Shown: positions 27,398 to 35,607, counted from the stretch's first letter. The stretch is DNA of 64,000 bases from Proteinivorax tanatarense (GCF_040267685.1 NZ_CP158367.1:1798001-1862000), one strand, 5' to 3'. Program-made: numbers and translations. Notes: generated by a model not told the origin, from the letters alone.

Positions 27398-28147
27398 CTA
27401 CTCACTTGGAATCCACCACCTCCTGCCAAGTTGATTTAAAAAAGCTAATTTTATATTACCAAAGGTCGGCTTAGGTACATCAAAATAAATTGAAACCTTT
27501 CCTACCTCATTTAAACTGTGAGCATCAGAACTAGTAATTAGGTTTTGCCCTTTTAAAGTTGGATTAGATAATGCTAATTCTTTTATTTCAGATTTAGCAC
27601 TAATCTCTATGGCGTCGAATTTTATATCTTCAGGTATAAAACCTAAATTCGTAAGTAAACCATTGCTTTTTCTATCTACATGTGCTGGAACAATCATGCC
27701 ACCAAATTGAATAACCTTAGCAGCAATTTGGTTTAATGTTAAGTTGGATCTCTGTAGCAAAAGTGTTTCTTCATAGCCTATTATTTCTTCTTTTTGGTTA
27801 ACAATTATTTGCTCCCCAAAAAAGTCCGGTTTGTTACTTATGTTTTGTAAACTAGCGTAAATTATTGCATCAAAATCTAAAATAGTTTCTAGGGTTTCAA
27901 AAAAACATAGAACGTGTATTTCTTCAAAAGTTTCTACTTCTATTCCAAATAATATACTAATATCTTTATCAAGTTTTGCAATTTCATCAAAAGCTTGCAA
28001 GTTCTTAGCTGAATTATGATCTGTTATGCCTATAATATCAATACCTCTATCTTTTGCAACACTAATTATATCTTTAGGACCCATAGATAAATCTGAACAT
28101 GGAGATAACACAGTGTGAATGTGTAAATCCCCTTTATACAGAGGCAT
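27398..28147 (-). CDS. PHP-domain phosphoesterase
   Basis: A 249-residue PHP-superfamily metal-dependent hydrolase: DLHIHTVLSPCSD (residues 7-19), GIDIIGITDHNSAKN (about 35-49), GIEVETFEEIHVL, VPAHVDRKSNG, and the final SSDAHSL supply the expected His/Asp metal ligands. Substrate unknown; related proteins act on small phosphodiesters or nucleoside phosphates. It overlaps the DRTGG gene upstream by 14 bp, so it belongs to the regulatory front half of this operon. Confidence 0.9.
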   Translation of the reverse strand: MPLYKGDLHIHTVLSPCSDLSMGPKDIISVAKDRGIDIIGITDHNSAKNLQAFDEIAKLDKDISILFGIEVETFEEIHVLCFFETLETILDFDAIIYASLQNISNKPDFFGEQIIVNQKEEIIGYEETLLLQRSNLTLNQIAAKVIQFGGMIVPAHVDRKSNGLLTNLGFIPEDIKFDAIEISAKSEIKELALSNPTLKGQNLITSSDAHSLNEVGKVSIYFDVPKPTFGNIKLAFLNQLGRRWWIPSE

Positions 28148-28478
28148 TTTCAGTGCTTACTCCTAAAGAGTATAATTTGCCTACTATATCGAACAAAGAC
28201 TTTTGTGTAGAAAAAACATTCATTCCCTTTTCTTTAGCAGCTTTGATGGTTTCTTCTTCCACTTCCCCTACAACAATAATTGCAGATAACTCGGCAAGTA
28301 GCGCTACAGCAATAATATTAGGGTGATTTTGGTGTGTTACCCAAATGCTACCTGGACTACTATGAGAAAAAACTAAACTTAACAAATCAGTACATAGTCC
28401 ACCTTTTACCTCTGAGCTTGAATCACAAACATTTACCTCTATTAAGTTTAATTTGTCTACCAGATCTTTTAACACCAT
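28134..28478 (-). CDS. DRTGG-type regulatory domain protein (second copy)
   Basis: A 114-residue single-domain protein of alternating strands and helices (IWVTHQNHPNIIAVALLAELSAII, then EETIKAAKEKGMNVFST). This pattern resembles DRTGG/HPr-kinase N-terminal-like domains annotated in Clostridial hydrogenase clusters. It looks like a distant paralogue of the protein at 30192-30551. No catalytic motif is visible. Probably a ligand- or partner-binding regulator; function inferred from context only. Confidence 0.65.
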   Translation of the reverse strand: MVLKDLVDKLNLIEVNVCDSSSEVKGGLCTDLLSLVFSHSSPGSIWVTHQNHPNIIAVALLAELSAIIVVGEVEEETIKAAKEKGMNVFSTQKSLFDIVGKLYSLGVSTENASV

Positions 28479-28509
28479 TTTATCCCCTCACATTCATAAA
28501 AGAGTATTA

Positions 28510-29730
28510 TTATTTTTTAAACACACATCTTGTGGACTGGATACTACCTTGAACAAAATCTTCTGCGTGTGCTCTGCACGTTGGTGCACCACAGGCACCA
28601 CAGTCATATCCAGGTAGTTTACTTAAAATTTCCTGTAGCTTTTTACCTTTACTTATCGCTACAGTCATGTTATTGTCTAACGACATAATTTGCCGTGGTT
28701 TAATTTCTTCTTCCCACTCAAAGATAGAGTGGTCTAATTTATCGATTCCACTACTTTGTACATTATTATTAAGCAATTCTGCCTTTTTTCTAATTTTCAC
28801 TCTTGCAATAAAAGGATTTTCCACCACCAGTGGACCACCTACACACCCTCCTACACAAGCCCAACACTCTATATAATCAACATTAGGTAGTTTACCTATT
28901 TCTATCTCACCTAATACCTTTGTTACATGTTCAATACCGTCAACCACAACATTATTATATGCTCCCACTGCCAGAGATTCTCCTCCTGCTCTAGCCCAAC
29001 CATACCCTTTGCCTGAAGCTTTTAATTGTAGGGTTTTTGTATTTTTCATGTTAGCAAATTTTAATATATTGCCGTATAAATCCACTATAGATAATACTTT
29101 ATTGACACTGGACTTCTTTCTAGCCACAGGTCTTTTTACAGCCGTCACCTTTGCCGGGCATGGTGAAATATAAAAAATCCCTATGTCTTCAGAATCTAGC
29201 CCTCGTTCTATAGCCTTTTTTCTTGCTAATTGCCCTGCCACTTCCAAAGGAGCTTCGATTGTAACCAAATTTTTAATTAAATCTGGATATAAAGCTTGTA
29301 TTAAACGGATAACAGCGGGACAAGAAGCTGATATTAGCGGGTGGTTAGTTTTTACTATTTTTTCTTTGATTTTTTTAGAAACTAAATCACAAGCAGTAGC
29401 TACATCAAAAACTTCATCAAACCCTAGAGATAAAAAACTACCTAATATCCTTTCAGGCTGAACATCAGGAGCAAATTGCCCAAATATTGCAGGATCTGGA
29501 AGGGCAATTTTATACTTATAATTATCTAAATCCTTCATATTATCAACTCTACCGGTTTTTGCATGGTTTGGGCAAGCCCTTAGGCAAGCACCACAGTCGG
29601 TACATCTAGTTGTCATGATTTCTGCCTTTTGAGAATTAACGCGCACTGCTTCAGTGGGGCAGACTGTAACACAAGCTGTGCAACCATTGCACAATCCCTC
29701 TCTAAGATTTACAGAATGGAAATTAGACAT
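28510..29730 (-). CDS. HsfB-like [FeFe]-hydrogenase-related iron-sulfur protein
   Basis: A 406-residue protein. Two N-terminal ferredoxin motifs (CNGCTACVTVCP, CTDCGACLRACP) precede a hydrogenase-like large domain, which keeps the four cysteines corresponding to H-cluster motifs: one in ISASCPAVIR, one in ISPCPAKVT, two in ECWACVGGCVGGP. The catalytic flanks differ (no TSCCPxW, and the L2 motif lacks its Lys-Glu pattern). The C-terminus adds a four-Cys CGACGAPTCRAHAEDF domain ending in a further Cys. Proteins of this type are thought to sense redox state or hydrogen rather than evolve H2. It sits between regulatory genes, supporting a sensor role. Confidence 0.82.
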   Translation of the reverse strand: MSNFHSVNLREGLCNGCTACVTVCPTEAVRVNSQKAEIMTTRCTDCGACLRACPNHAKTGRVDNMKDLDNYKYKIALPDPAIFGQFAPDVQPERILGSFLSLGFDEVFDVATACDLVSKKIKEKIVKTNHPLISASCPAVIRLIQALYPDLIKNLVTIEAPLEVAGQLARKKAIERGLDSEDIGIFYISPCPAKVTAVKRPVARKKSSVNKVLSIVDLYGNILKFANMKNTKTLQLKASGKGYGWARAGGESLAVGAYNNVVVDGIEHVTKVLGEIEIGKLPNVDYIECWACVGGCVGGPLVVENPFIARVKIRKKAELLNNNVQSSGIDKLDHSIFEWEEEIKPRQIMSLDNNMTVAISKGKKLQEILSKLPGYDCGACGAPTCRAHAEDFVQGSIQSTRCVFKK

Positions 29731-29754
29731 TATCCCCCTCCTTGTATTAAATAG

Positions 29755-30177
29755 TTAACTTAAATACACCGTGGCCACTAACTCTGTCCCCTCTTCTTCA
29801 CTGGACTGTAAATCCAGCTTATCTGCGCTGCGCTTGATATTGGGCAAACCCATCCCGGCACCAAAACCCAGCTCTCTAACTTCAAGAGGAGCGGTTGAAA
29901 AACCTGCTTTCATGGCTTTAGAAAGGTCTTCTATACCTGGACCCTTATCTTTTGCAGTAACCACAACCTTATCGGGAAATACTTCTCCTTGGAGCACACC
30001 ACCAAAGCTATGAATAACAAGATTCACTTCTGCCTCATAGCTAATTATTGCGACTCTTCTCATAATGTCCGGTCGAATACTGAATTGATGCAACATCTTT
30101 TTAATCTTACTTGAACCTTCACCTGCTCTAGTAAAATCCATCTTTTCTACTTGCCAAACAACTTTTAAAGTTTCCAT
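29755..30177 (-). CDS. RsbW-like anti-sigma/serine kinase-type ATPase
   Basis: A 140-residue GHKL ATPase starting at the ATG at 30177 (AAGGTGG 9 nt upstream; the longer frame to 30243 would run into the DRTGG gene). N box YEAEVNLVIHSFGG, G1 DKGPGIEDL and G2 GAGMGLPNIKRSADK are intact. Size and layout match anti-sigma factor/serine kinases such as RsbW and SpoIIAB. With the DRTGG, HsfB-like and PHP proteins it could form a phospho-switch that controls this operon. That is inference. Confidence 0.82.
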   Translation of the reverse strand: METLKVVWQVEKMDFTRAGEGSSKIKKMLHQFSIRPDIMRRVAIISYEAEVNLVIHSFGGVLQGEVFPDKVVVTAKDKGPGIEDLSKAMKAGFSTAPLEVRELGFGAGMGLPNIKRSADKLDLQSSEEEGTELVATVYLS

Positions 30178-30191
30178 AATTTTTTTCCACC

Positions 30192-30551
30192 TTAATTTGC
30201 GTAACCACAAGGTTTTAAACCATGGTGAAATAATATTCCACAACTTTCAAACATGGTTTTCTCAGTGGCAATTATAGTTATATTACACTCTTCGGCTAAC
30301 TCTAAAGTATGGTCTTCTACAGTTTCTATTTTTCCTCTAACTACTACTATACCACTTAAATCAAGCATCTCCGCAGTTCTAACCACTTGGCTATTAACTA
30401 ACCCAGTTAATAGTAGTGTATTACTTTCAGTAAAAGCAAGTACATCACTTAAAAGGTCAGCACCATAAGCAGCTTTTATCTCTCTATTTAGGAATTCTTC
30501 ACCTGCCACTACTTTTCCTTCTACAAGTTGGTTAACTTTTTTTAAATTCAT
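30192..30551 (-). CDS. DRTGG-domain regulatory protein (first gene of the operon)
   Basis: A 119-residue protein starting at the ATG at 30551 (AGGAGGAG 5 nt upstream). The fold pattern (VVAGEEFLNREIKAAYGADLL, LLLTGLVNSQVVRTAEMLDL, GIVVVRGKIETVEDHTLELA) is that of a free-standing DRTGG domain. Such proteins lead or precede hydrogenase-linked operons in Clostridia and probably bind a small ligand or a partner. No enzymatic motif seen. It is the first gene after the strong promoter at 30618-30646. Confidence 0.78.
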   Translation of the reverse strand: MNLKKVNQLVEGKVVAGEEFLNREIKAAYGADLLSDVLAFTESNTLLLTGLVNSQVVRTAEMLDLSGIVVVRGKIETVEDHTLELAEECNITIIATEKTMFESCGILFHHGLKPCGYAN

Positions 30552-30617
30552 ATACTCTCCTCCTGTGAAACATTTCACTATAATTTCTAAAAAAAATGCA
30601 ACCTGATACTTGCTAAA

Positions 30618-30646
30618 ATTATATCATCCACAGGTGCATATATCAA
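30618..30646 (-). promoter_or_regulatory. Promoter of the formate dehydrogenase operon
   Basis: Minus strand TTGATA (30641-30646), 17-bp spacer, perfect TATAAT (30618-30623), about 70 nt upstream of the first gene. One mismatch in -35 lies at a tolerated position, so this should be strong. Confidence 0.75.
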
Positions 30647-30669
30647 TATTTTTTTTGTCAGTCATTATG

Positions 30670-31290
30670 TTAAAATAATGTTTCAAATATCAACTTATGG
30701 TATGTGTTTTTATATATTAGTTCTTCTGACTCTTTCCACTTGGTATAGTTTGTAATAATTTCTAAAATGACATCCGATGAGCCTTCAGGAACATCAATTT
30801 CACTCTCTTGTCCATCTACCAACTGAAAAAGATATTTTGCTTCTTCATTTTTATTAAAACTTACTTCTTGACTTACTAAGTAATTATCTATCCCTTTATC
30901 CTTTTGCTGCTTTTGAATTGTACGAATAACATCTTCTGTATTGTTAATATTAGAATAAACTTTGTATTCACCATCCTCTTTTACCTTAAAGGACGGAAAA
31001 CCATGATAATTAATTGCATCTACTAAATTTCCTGCTCCCTCCTCACTTTCAAAAACGCCATTTTGAATCACGTATATTGTTTCTTCTTTTACGTCTTTTT
31101 GTTCAACTTGTCCACTTTCGTCTTTTTCCTCATCCTTATTGTTTGGGGAAGCTGATACCTGTTCAGTGGCTGTTGGGGCATTACCATGCTGAGCAATAAG
31201 AGCTAACATGGAGTTTGACATTATATAAGTACTGATAACTGCAATCACTGTTAATATTATTAATTTGTTCACTTCTCCTCCCATTACCAT
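30670..31290 (-). CDS. Membrane-anchored SPOR-like domain protein
   Basis: A protein of 200-206 residues with an N-terminal membrane helix and a low-complexity, Glu/Lys/Gln-rich linker (about residues 45-70). A domain beginning YVIQNGVFESEEGAGNLVDA and continuing through KVYSNINNTEDVIRTIQKQ has the YxxQxGxF plus helix-strand pattern of SPOR/sporulation-related peptidoglycan-binding repeats. The end is not recognised. A GTG at 31272 with GGAGG just upstream may be the true start. It is adjacent to pdaB, so a role in sporulation or cortex remodelling is plausible but unproven. Confidence 0.65.
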   Translation of the reverse strand: MVMGGEVNKLIILTVIAVISTYIMSNSMLALIAQHGNAPTATEQVSASPNNKDEEKDESGQVEQKDVKEETIYVIQNGVFESEEGAGNLVDAINYHGFPSFKVKEDGEYKVYSNINNTEDVIRTIQKQQKDKGIDNYLVSQEVSFNKNEEAKYLFQLVDGQESEIDVPEGSSDVILEIITNYTKWKESEELIYKNTYHKLIFETLF

Positions 31291-31298
31291 CCCCCCAA

Positions 31299-32042
31299 TT
31301 ATTTTTTGATTTGCTGCCCTTGATGATCTATATAATAATTTTGTTTGTATATCAACTCAGAAATAGGAACAACTTCCCAACCTCTATCTTTTATAAGATA
31401 ATCTAAAACCAAAGGTAAAGCTTCTGCAGTATACTTACCATTGTTATGAAACAGAATTATAGAACCTTCAGAAGTCTTGGCTTTTATCCTTTCGACTATA
31501 TCCATTACTCCTCTTTCTTTCCAATCCAAAGAATCTACATCCCACTGTATTGTATGATAACCTACTTTCTTTGCTGTGTTTATTAAATTATCATTATAGT
31601 CACCAAAGGGTGGTCTAAAAATGCTTGCTTTTTGACCAGTTAACTCATAAATCTTTTCCTCTGTTGTTAATAACTCTGTTTTTATTTGCTCTGATGTAAG
31701 CTTGCTCATCTGTGGATGTGTAGTGGAGTGATTCCCAATTTCATGACCTCGTTTATGTATTTCTTTAACTATCTCAGGGTACTCATCTACCCAAAAACCA
31801 ACCAAAAAGAAAGTAGTCTTTACATCATATTCATCTAAAATATCTAAAATTTCTTTAGTGTAATCAGCCCCCCAAGCTGCATCAAAAGAGATAGCCACTT
31901 GAGGTTTGTCTGTTTGTACACTATATATAGGAAGTTGTCTTTCTTGAGTCATTGCCATTTTATTCCCAGAAGAAAAATTGTAAAGTAAACTACCCATTAT
32001 TAAGGCTAACAGAATAATTGAAAACACTCTTTGAAAATTCAA
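31299..32042 (-). CDS. pdaB: PdaB-like polysaccharide deacetylase
   Basis: A carbohydrate esterase family 4 protein of 247 residues with an N-terminal membrane/signal segment. NodB-homology motifs: SFDAAWGADYT (the first motif, with Asp pair replaced by DAAWGAD), HEIGNHSTTHPQM (metal-binding HxxxH), RPPFGDYN, and LFHNNGKYT. The SFDAAWG form and short length are those of PdaB, a sporulation protein needed to keep spores stable in Bacillus. The best start is a TTG at 32042, 7 nt after AAAGGAGGTG; a GTG at 32051 lies inside the ribosome site. Confidence 0.88.
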   Translation of the reverse strand: MNFQRVFSIILLALIMGSLLYNFSSGNKMAMTQERQLPIYSVQTDKPQVAISFDAAWGADYTKEILDILDEYDVKTTFFLVGFWVDEYPEIVKEIHKRGHEIGNHSTTHPQMSKLTSEQIKTELLTTEEKIYELTGQKASIFRPPFGDYNDNLINTAKKVGYHTIQWDVDSLDWKERGVMDIVERIKAKTSEGSIILFHNNGKYTAEALPLVLDYLIKDRGWEVVPISELIYKQNYYIDHQGQQIKK

Positions 32043-32151
32043 TTTACACACCTCCTTTTCAACATTCTATTGCTAAAACTATTAAAATATAACTGCAAAA
32101 AAGTAAAAGCTTCAATCAGAGGGAGTAACACTAAAGTAAGTCGCTATAGAA

Positions 32152-32191
32152 AAATCCCCCCTTTAGTCAATAGTCACTAAAGGGGGGATTT
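32152..32191 (-). terminator. Terminator of the arsR-permease-thioredoxin operon
   Basis: Perfect 15-bp stem AAATCCCCCCTTTAG / CTAAAGGGGGGATTT with T-rich minus-strand tail, 8 nt past the thioredoxin-like gene. Confidence 0.9.
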
Positions 32192-32198
32192 ATTCTTT

Positions 32199-32438
32199 TT
32201 AAATTTCCTCTTCAATAAATTTAACTATTTCCTTAGTTTTTGGAACCTTGCCAGTTACTTTAATATTATCATTGATAATAAGACCTGGTGTCATCATAAC
32301 TCCAAGATTAATAATTTCGTCAAGGTCAGTAACTTTTAAGACCTCTCCTTCAATTTCTAATTCTGTCAAAGCTTCTCTTGCTCTTTCTACCACCACTTCA
32401 CAGTTTTTACATCCTGATCCTAATACTTTAATCTTCAT
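32199..32438 (-). CDS. Small thioredoxin-like redox-active disulfide protein
   Basis: A 79-residue thioredoxin/glutaredoxin-fold protein with active site GSGCKNCEVV (Cys10, Cys13) and the cis-Pro loop in MMTPGLIIND. Family members (redox-active disulfide protein 2 type) are often next to ArsP/YraQ-like permeases. It may deliver electrons or handle a thiophilic metal or metalloid for that permease. It ends the operon, 26 bp after the permease gene. Confidence 0.88.
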   Translation of the reverse strand: MKIKVLGSGCKNCEVVVERAREALTELEIEGEVLKVTDLDEIINLGVMMTPGLIINDNIKVTGKVPKTKEIVKFIEEEI

Positions 32439-32464
32439 AAAACATCTCTCCTTTTTTTATTTTA

Positions 32465-33583
32465 TTAACTTACTATAGCACCAAAAAACATTCCTGCTAT
32501 AGTAGCCATTACTATCACCAATCCCGCATACACAGCTGTTTTTTTTGTTCCTAGTACATTCCTTATTGAAAGCAAGTTGGGTAAGCTTAAAGCAGGACCA
32601 GCAAGAAGTAGAGATAGGGCCGGCCCTTGACCCATACCTAAATCCATAAAACTCTCCAATATCGGTATTTCTGTTAAAGTTGAAAAATACATCAACATTC
32701 CAAAAATTGCCGCTATAAAGTTTGCTGCAAGTGAATTACTGCCAACTAGACTTGTAATAACTTCACTGGGTATGGCAACTTTAATAACCCCCGCAATAAA
32801 AACACCTAAAAGAAGCATAGGAAAAATAAGTTTCATTAATCCAAAGGTTTCATCAACCCAACCTTGCCTTTCCTCTTTATCAAATAAGCGCTTTGTCACA
32901 ATACTAACTACAATAATTAACGCTATTAAGATGGTATATTTAACTACCAATTCTACAATCGGCGTGCTTGTAAAAGTTGATTCACTGGTTCCAAAAACTG
33001 CTGCTATGGGAGTATTTGATACAAAACTATAATCTAATGTGCCGAAAAATAAAATTCCTATTAACAAGGCAAAGAAACCTGCAACTGCTTTTTTACTCTT
33101 TTCTTGTTCTTGTTGCCCACTGAATAAATTGCTATCCTGTTTATGCTCTTCTGGGAAAATTAAAGACATTAGCAATCCTATAACAATTGCAAAAACTACT
33201 GCTCCAATTATTCTAGCCAAACCCATCTGCCAGCCAAGAACGGAAGATGTAAGGGTTATGGCAAGTAAGTTAATGGCAGGTCCTGAGTATAAAAAAGCAA
33301 TAGCCGGACCAAGTCCTGCCCCTCTCTTATAAATTCCTGCAAAAAGAGGAATAATGGTACAAGAACATACAGCCAACAAAATGCCTGATACCGAACCTAT
33401 AGAATATGAAATATATTTTTTTGTTTGAGCTCCAAAATATTTAAGTACAGCATTTTTTGATAAAAACATAGCAATGGCTCCTGCAATAAAAAATGCCGGT
33501 AATATACATGTTAAAAAATGATTAGTCATATAATACCATACCTCGTTAATACCACTTAGAAACCACTCAATAATTAAAGTCAT
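32465..33583 (-). CDS. ArsP/YraQ-family permease
   Basis: A 372-residue permease with eight to ten membrane helices. Two inverted-repeat halves carry the family signatures VCSCTIIPLFAGIYKRGAGLG with SGPAINLLAI (about residues 60-105) and STLTEIPIL with LLAGPALSLPNLL in the second half. The CSC motif is typical of ArsP-like/DUF318 permeases that export organoarsenicals or metals. An intervening charged loop holds GQQEQEKSKK. Regulation by the ArsR-type gene 2 bp upstream suggests metal or metalloid export; the exact ion is unknown. Confidence 0.85.
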   Translation of the reverse strand: MTLIIEWFLSGINEVWYYMTNHFLTCILPAFFIAGAIAMFLSKNAVLKYFGAQTKKYISYSIGSVSGILLAVCSCTIIPLFAGIYKRGAGLGPAIAFLYSGPAINLLAITLTSSVLGWQMGLARIIGAVVFAIVIGLLMSLIFPEEHKQDSNLFSGQQEQEKSKKAVAGFFALLIGILFFGTLDYSFVSNTPIAAVFGTSESTFTSTPIVELVVKYTILIALIIVVSIVTKRLFDKEERQGWVDETFGLMKLIFPMLLLGVFIAGVIKVAIPSEVITSLVGSNSLAANFIAAIFGMLMYFSTLTEIPILESFMDLGMGQGPALSLLLAGPALSLPNLLSIRNVLGTKKTAVYAGLVIVMATIAGMFFGAIVS

Positions 33584-33585
33584 CG

Positions 33586-33900
33586 TTATTCCTCCTCATA
33601 GAATAATCTTTGTAATGCTTTTATTTCTTTTTCTTGTATGTTATCAATAATCTGCAAAAGTGATAATATTTCTTTGTGCTTAATCATGTATATGACTTTA
33701 AGTCCGTCTTTTTTGCTAACTAAAATACCCGCCTTTTTTAGCACACCTAAATGCTTTGATAGATTAGATTGCTCACAATCAAGAGCCGGAGCTAACTCAC
33801 AAACACATTGCTCCCCTTTTAATAATTTTTTCACTACCTTAAGCCTTAGGGGGTGACCCAGTGCTTTTAATAATTGACTTTGAAACTGATTTTTTTCCAT
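33586..33900 (-). CDS. ArsR/SmtB-family metalloregulator
   Basis: A 104-residue winged-helix repressor. The alpha-3 metal site reads GEQCVCELAPALDC, close to the ELCVCDL motif of As(III)-sensing ArsR proteins. The recognition helix contains CEQSNLSKHLGVLKKAGILV. It should be released from DNA by a thiophilic metal or metalloid. It is first in the operon arsR-permease-thioredoxin and has a clear palindromic operator overlapping its promoter. Confidence 0.92.
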   Translation of the reverse strand: MEKNQFQSQLLKALGHPLRLKVVKKLLKGEQCVCELAPALDCEQSNLSKHLGVLKKAGILVSKKDGLKVIYMIKHKEILSLLQIIDNIQEKEIKALQRLFYEEE

Positions 33901-33916
33901 TTTTACTTCCCCTTTT

Positions 33917-33946
33917 TATATGACTATATTACCCTTTAGTCATATA
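33917..33946. promoter_or_regulatory. Palindromic ArsR operator
   Basis: Perfect 10-bp inverted repeat TATATGACTA - 10 nt - TAGTCATATA. It lies between the promoter -10 and the arsR start and overlaps the -10 by 3 bp, ideal for autorepression. Confidence 0.75.
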
Positions 33947-33972
33947 TTAGCGCAACAATAATCTAATGTCAA
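33944..33972 (-). promoter_or_regulatory. Promoter of the arsR-permease-thioredoxin operon
   Basis: Minus strand: perfect TTGACA (33967-33972), 17-bp spacer, TAATAT (33944-33949). Confidence 0.8.
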
Positions 33973-33990
33973 CCCTTTACTTTTCACTTA

Positions 33991-34025
33991 AAAAAAGGTC
34001 TTAAACTAAAATAGTCTAAGACCTT
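33991..34025 (-). terminator. Terminator of the cbiMQO operon
   Basis: Stem AAGGTCTTA / TAAGACCTT followed by seven T residues on the minus strand, 4 nt beyond the cbiO stop. Confidence 0.86.
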
Positions 34026-34028
34026 GTA

Positions 34029-34883
34029 CTATGATGATATTTTATTTTGTTTCACTAGTTGAGTATACAATTGATAAATTTGCTCTGCGCCGTCATTTGC
34101 GTTTTGGGGATGTTTTAAAGGCAGTTGTCTTTTTATCAAAATAGAAAATAGCTGATGAAGTTGTGGCTGCAGAAGTTTAGCTTTATTTAAGACTTCTGAT
34201 TGTGCAAAAATCTCCTTAGGATTTCCCCTTGCAATCACTTCTCCATCGCTTACTATATATACCTCATCGCTGATGGCAAAAACAGTCTCTACATCATGGG
34301 TGGTGGTAATTATAGCTGTATTATACTTCTTATTAAAATAATTAATAATCTTAAGCAAACTTTCTTTGGATTTAGGATCCAAGCCGGTAAAAGGTTCATC
34401 TAAAATTAATAGCTTAGGATTCATAACTAATGCTCCAGCTAGCACAACTTTCTTCTTTTCTCCTCCACTTAAGTAGTGGGGAACCTTATGAACAAGGTGA
34501 GTAAGTTGTAATTCTTCTAGCACCCAGTTAACTTTCTCTGCAATCTCCGACTCTTTTAAGCCTGCCCCTCTAGGCATCAAAGCTATATCATCATAAACTG
34601 TTGGTGCTATAATTTGTTCTTCGGCATTTTGAAAAACCACTCCCACTTTATACCTAAACTGTGAAAACTCTTTACTAGGGGTAAGATCAAAAACCTTTAA
34701 CTTACCTTTATTTGGTTTTGTTATTCCTACTAAACTTTTTAGCAATGTTGTTTTTCCCGAGCCGTTTGCTCCTAACACTACCACCCGTTGACTTTTTTTA
34801 ACGGATATTTCTCCGTTAATTTTTACATCAGTTTTGTCTGGGTAAGTAAAATTAAGATCTTTTGCATAAATTAATTGTTCCAT
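34029..34883 (-). CDS. cbiO: ECF transporter ATPase (CbiO-type)
   Basis: A 284-residue ABC ATPase: Walker A GANGSGKTT (about residues 34-42), Q loop VVFQNAEEQ, signature LSGGEKKKV, Walker B LLILDEPF, and switch His in TTTHDVETV. It powers uptake by the CbiM/CbiQ pair encoded just upstream. Only one ATPase gene is present, so it should act as a homodimer, as usual for group I ECF metal importers. Last gene of cbiM-cbiQ-cbiO. Confidence 0.93.
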   Translation of the reverse strand: MEQLIYAKDLNFTYPDKTDVKINGEISVKKSQRVVVLGANGSGKTTLLKSLVGITKPNKGKLKVFDLTPSKEFSQFRYKVGVVFQNAEEQIIAPTVYDDIALMPRGAGLKESEIAEKVNWVLEELQLTHLVHKVPHYLSGGEKKKVVLAGALVMNPKLLILDEPFTGLDPKSKESLLKIINYFNKKYNTAIITTTHDVETVFAISDEVYIVSDGEVIARGNPKEIFAQSEVLNKAKLLQPQLHQLFSILIKRQLPLKHPQNANDGAEQIYQLYTQLVKQNKISS

Positions 34884-34902
34884 TTATATGTCCCCCTACT
34901 TA

Positions 34903-35604
34903 TTAAACCCATAAGTAACTAAGGATAAATATTATAGTTAACCCTATAGGGTAAGAATCCCATACACTTACTTTAAAACTCTCTGTTTCTTTTAAAGTAC
35001 CACAACTATATCCCCTAACTCTCATGGCATCAGCCATATTATGAGCTGAGTCCAAAGCTTTTATAAACGTTATTGCCACTAATGCTCCCATATTTTTCAT
35101 GTTGGGTATCATTCTTTTTCGATTAAAGCCTCCTTTGAGTTTAAGAACGGTAAAAAGATTGCTAAAAAGATTGTGAAAAATAAAAAACGACCTATATGTG
35201 AAGAAAAGCCCGTCTACAAAGAGAGTTGGCAGAATTTTTTGCATAATGGCAAACAAGTTATATAAAGGTGTAGTAGTTATAAAAAATATTAAACTTAGTG
35301 CAATTGCACAAGACTTAGAAATAAGCCATAAACTTTGGTTCAGTGGTAATCCAGATATTAAAGTAAAAAGCCCTGTAAAAAAGAAAGGATAAAACAACAA
35401 TGGCAGCACTTTTAGCAAAGGCACTTTATTTGCCATCATTGTGGCAATTAACATACAAAATATCATCAAAGGATAAATTGTAGACTTTGTAGCTATTAAT
35501 AGAATTACTGTTATAGTTACAAATAATGCTTTTACAATAGTGCTGCTTAAGCAAAAAGGCGCCTTGTTATTCACTGCTAAGTGATCTAAATTGGCTAAAT
35601 CCAA
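34903..35604 (-). CDS. cbiQ: ECF transporter transmembrane protein (CbiQ-type)
   Basis: A 233-residue T-component with about five membrane helices. The cytoplasmic coupling helices include the AMRVRGYSCG motif (about residue 190), the Ala-Arg-Gly signature that contacts the ATPase. It starts 3 nt after cbiM ends. Substrate choice lies in CbiM, not here. Confidence 0.9.
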   Translation of the reverse strand: MDLANLDHLAVNNKAPFCLSSTIVKALFVTITVILLIATKSTIYPLMIFCMLIATMMANKVPLLKVLPLLFYPFFFTGLFTLISGLPLNQSLWLISKSCAIALSLIFFITTTPLYNLFAIMQKILPTLFVDGLFFTYRSFFIFHNLFSNLFTVLKLKGGFNRKRMIPNMKNMGALVAITFIKALDSAHNMADAMRVRGYSCGTLKETESFKVSVWDSYPIGLTIIFILSYLWV

Positions 35605-35607
35605 AGC

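Noticed and set aside
28510-29730. Catalytic [FeFe] hydrogenase
   Set aside because: The H-cluster cysteines are present but the surrounding catalytic motifs are changed, and the gene sits among regulators.
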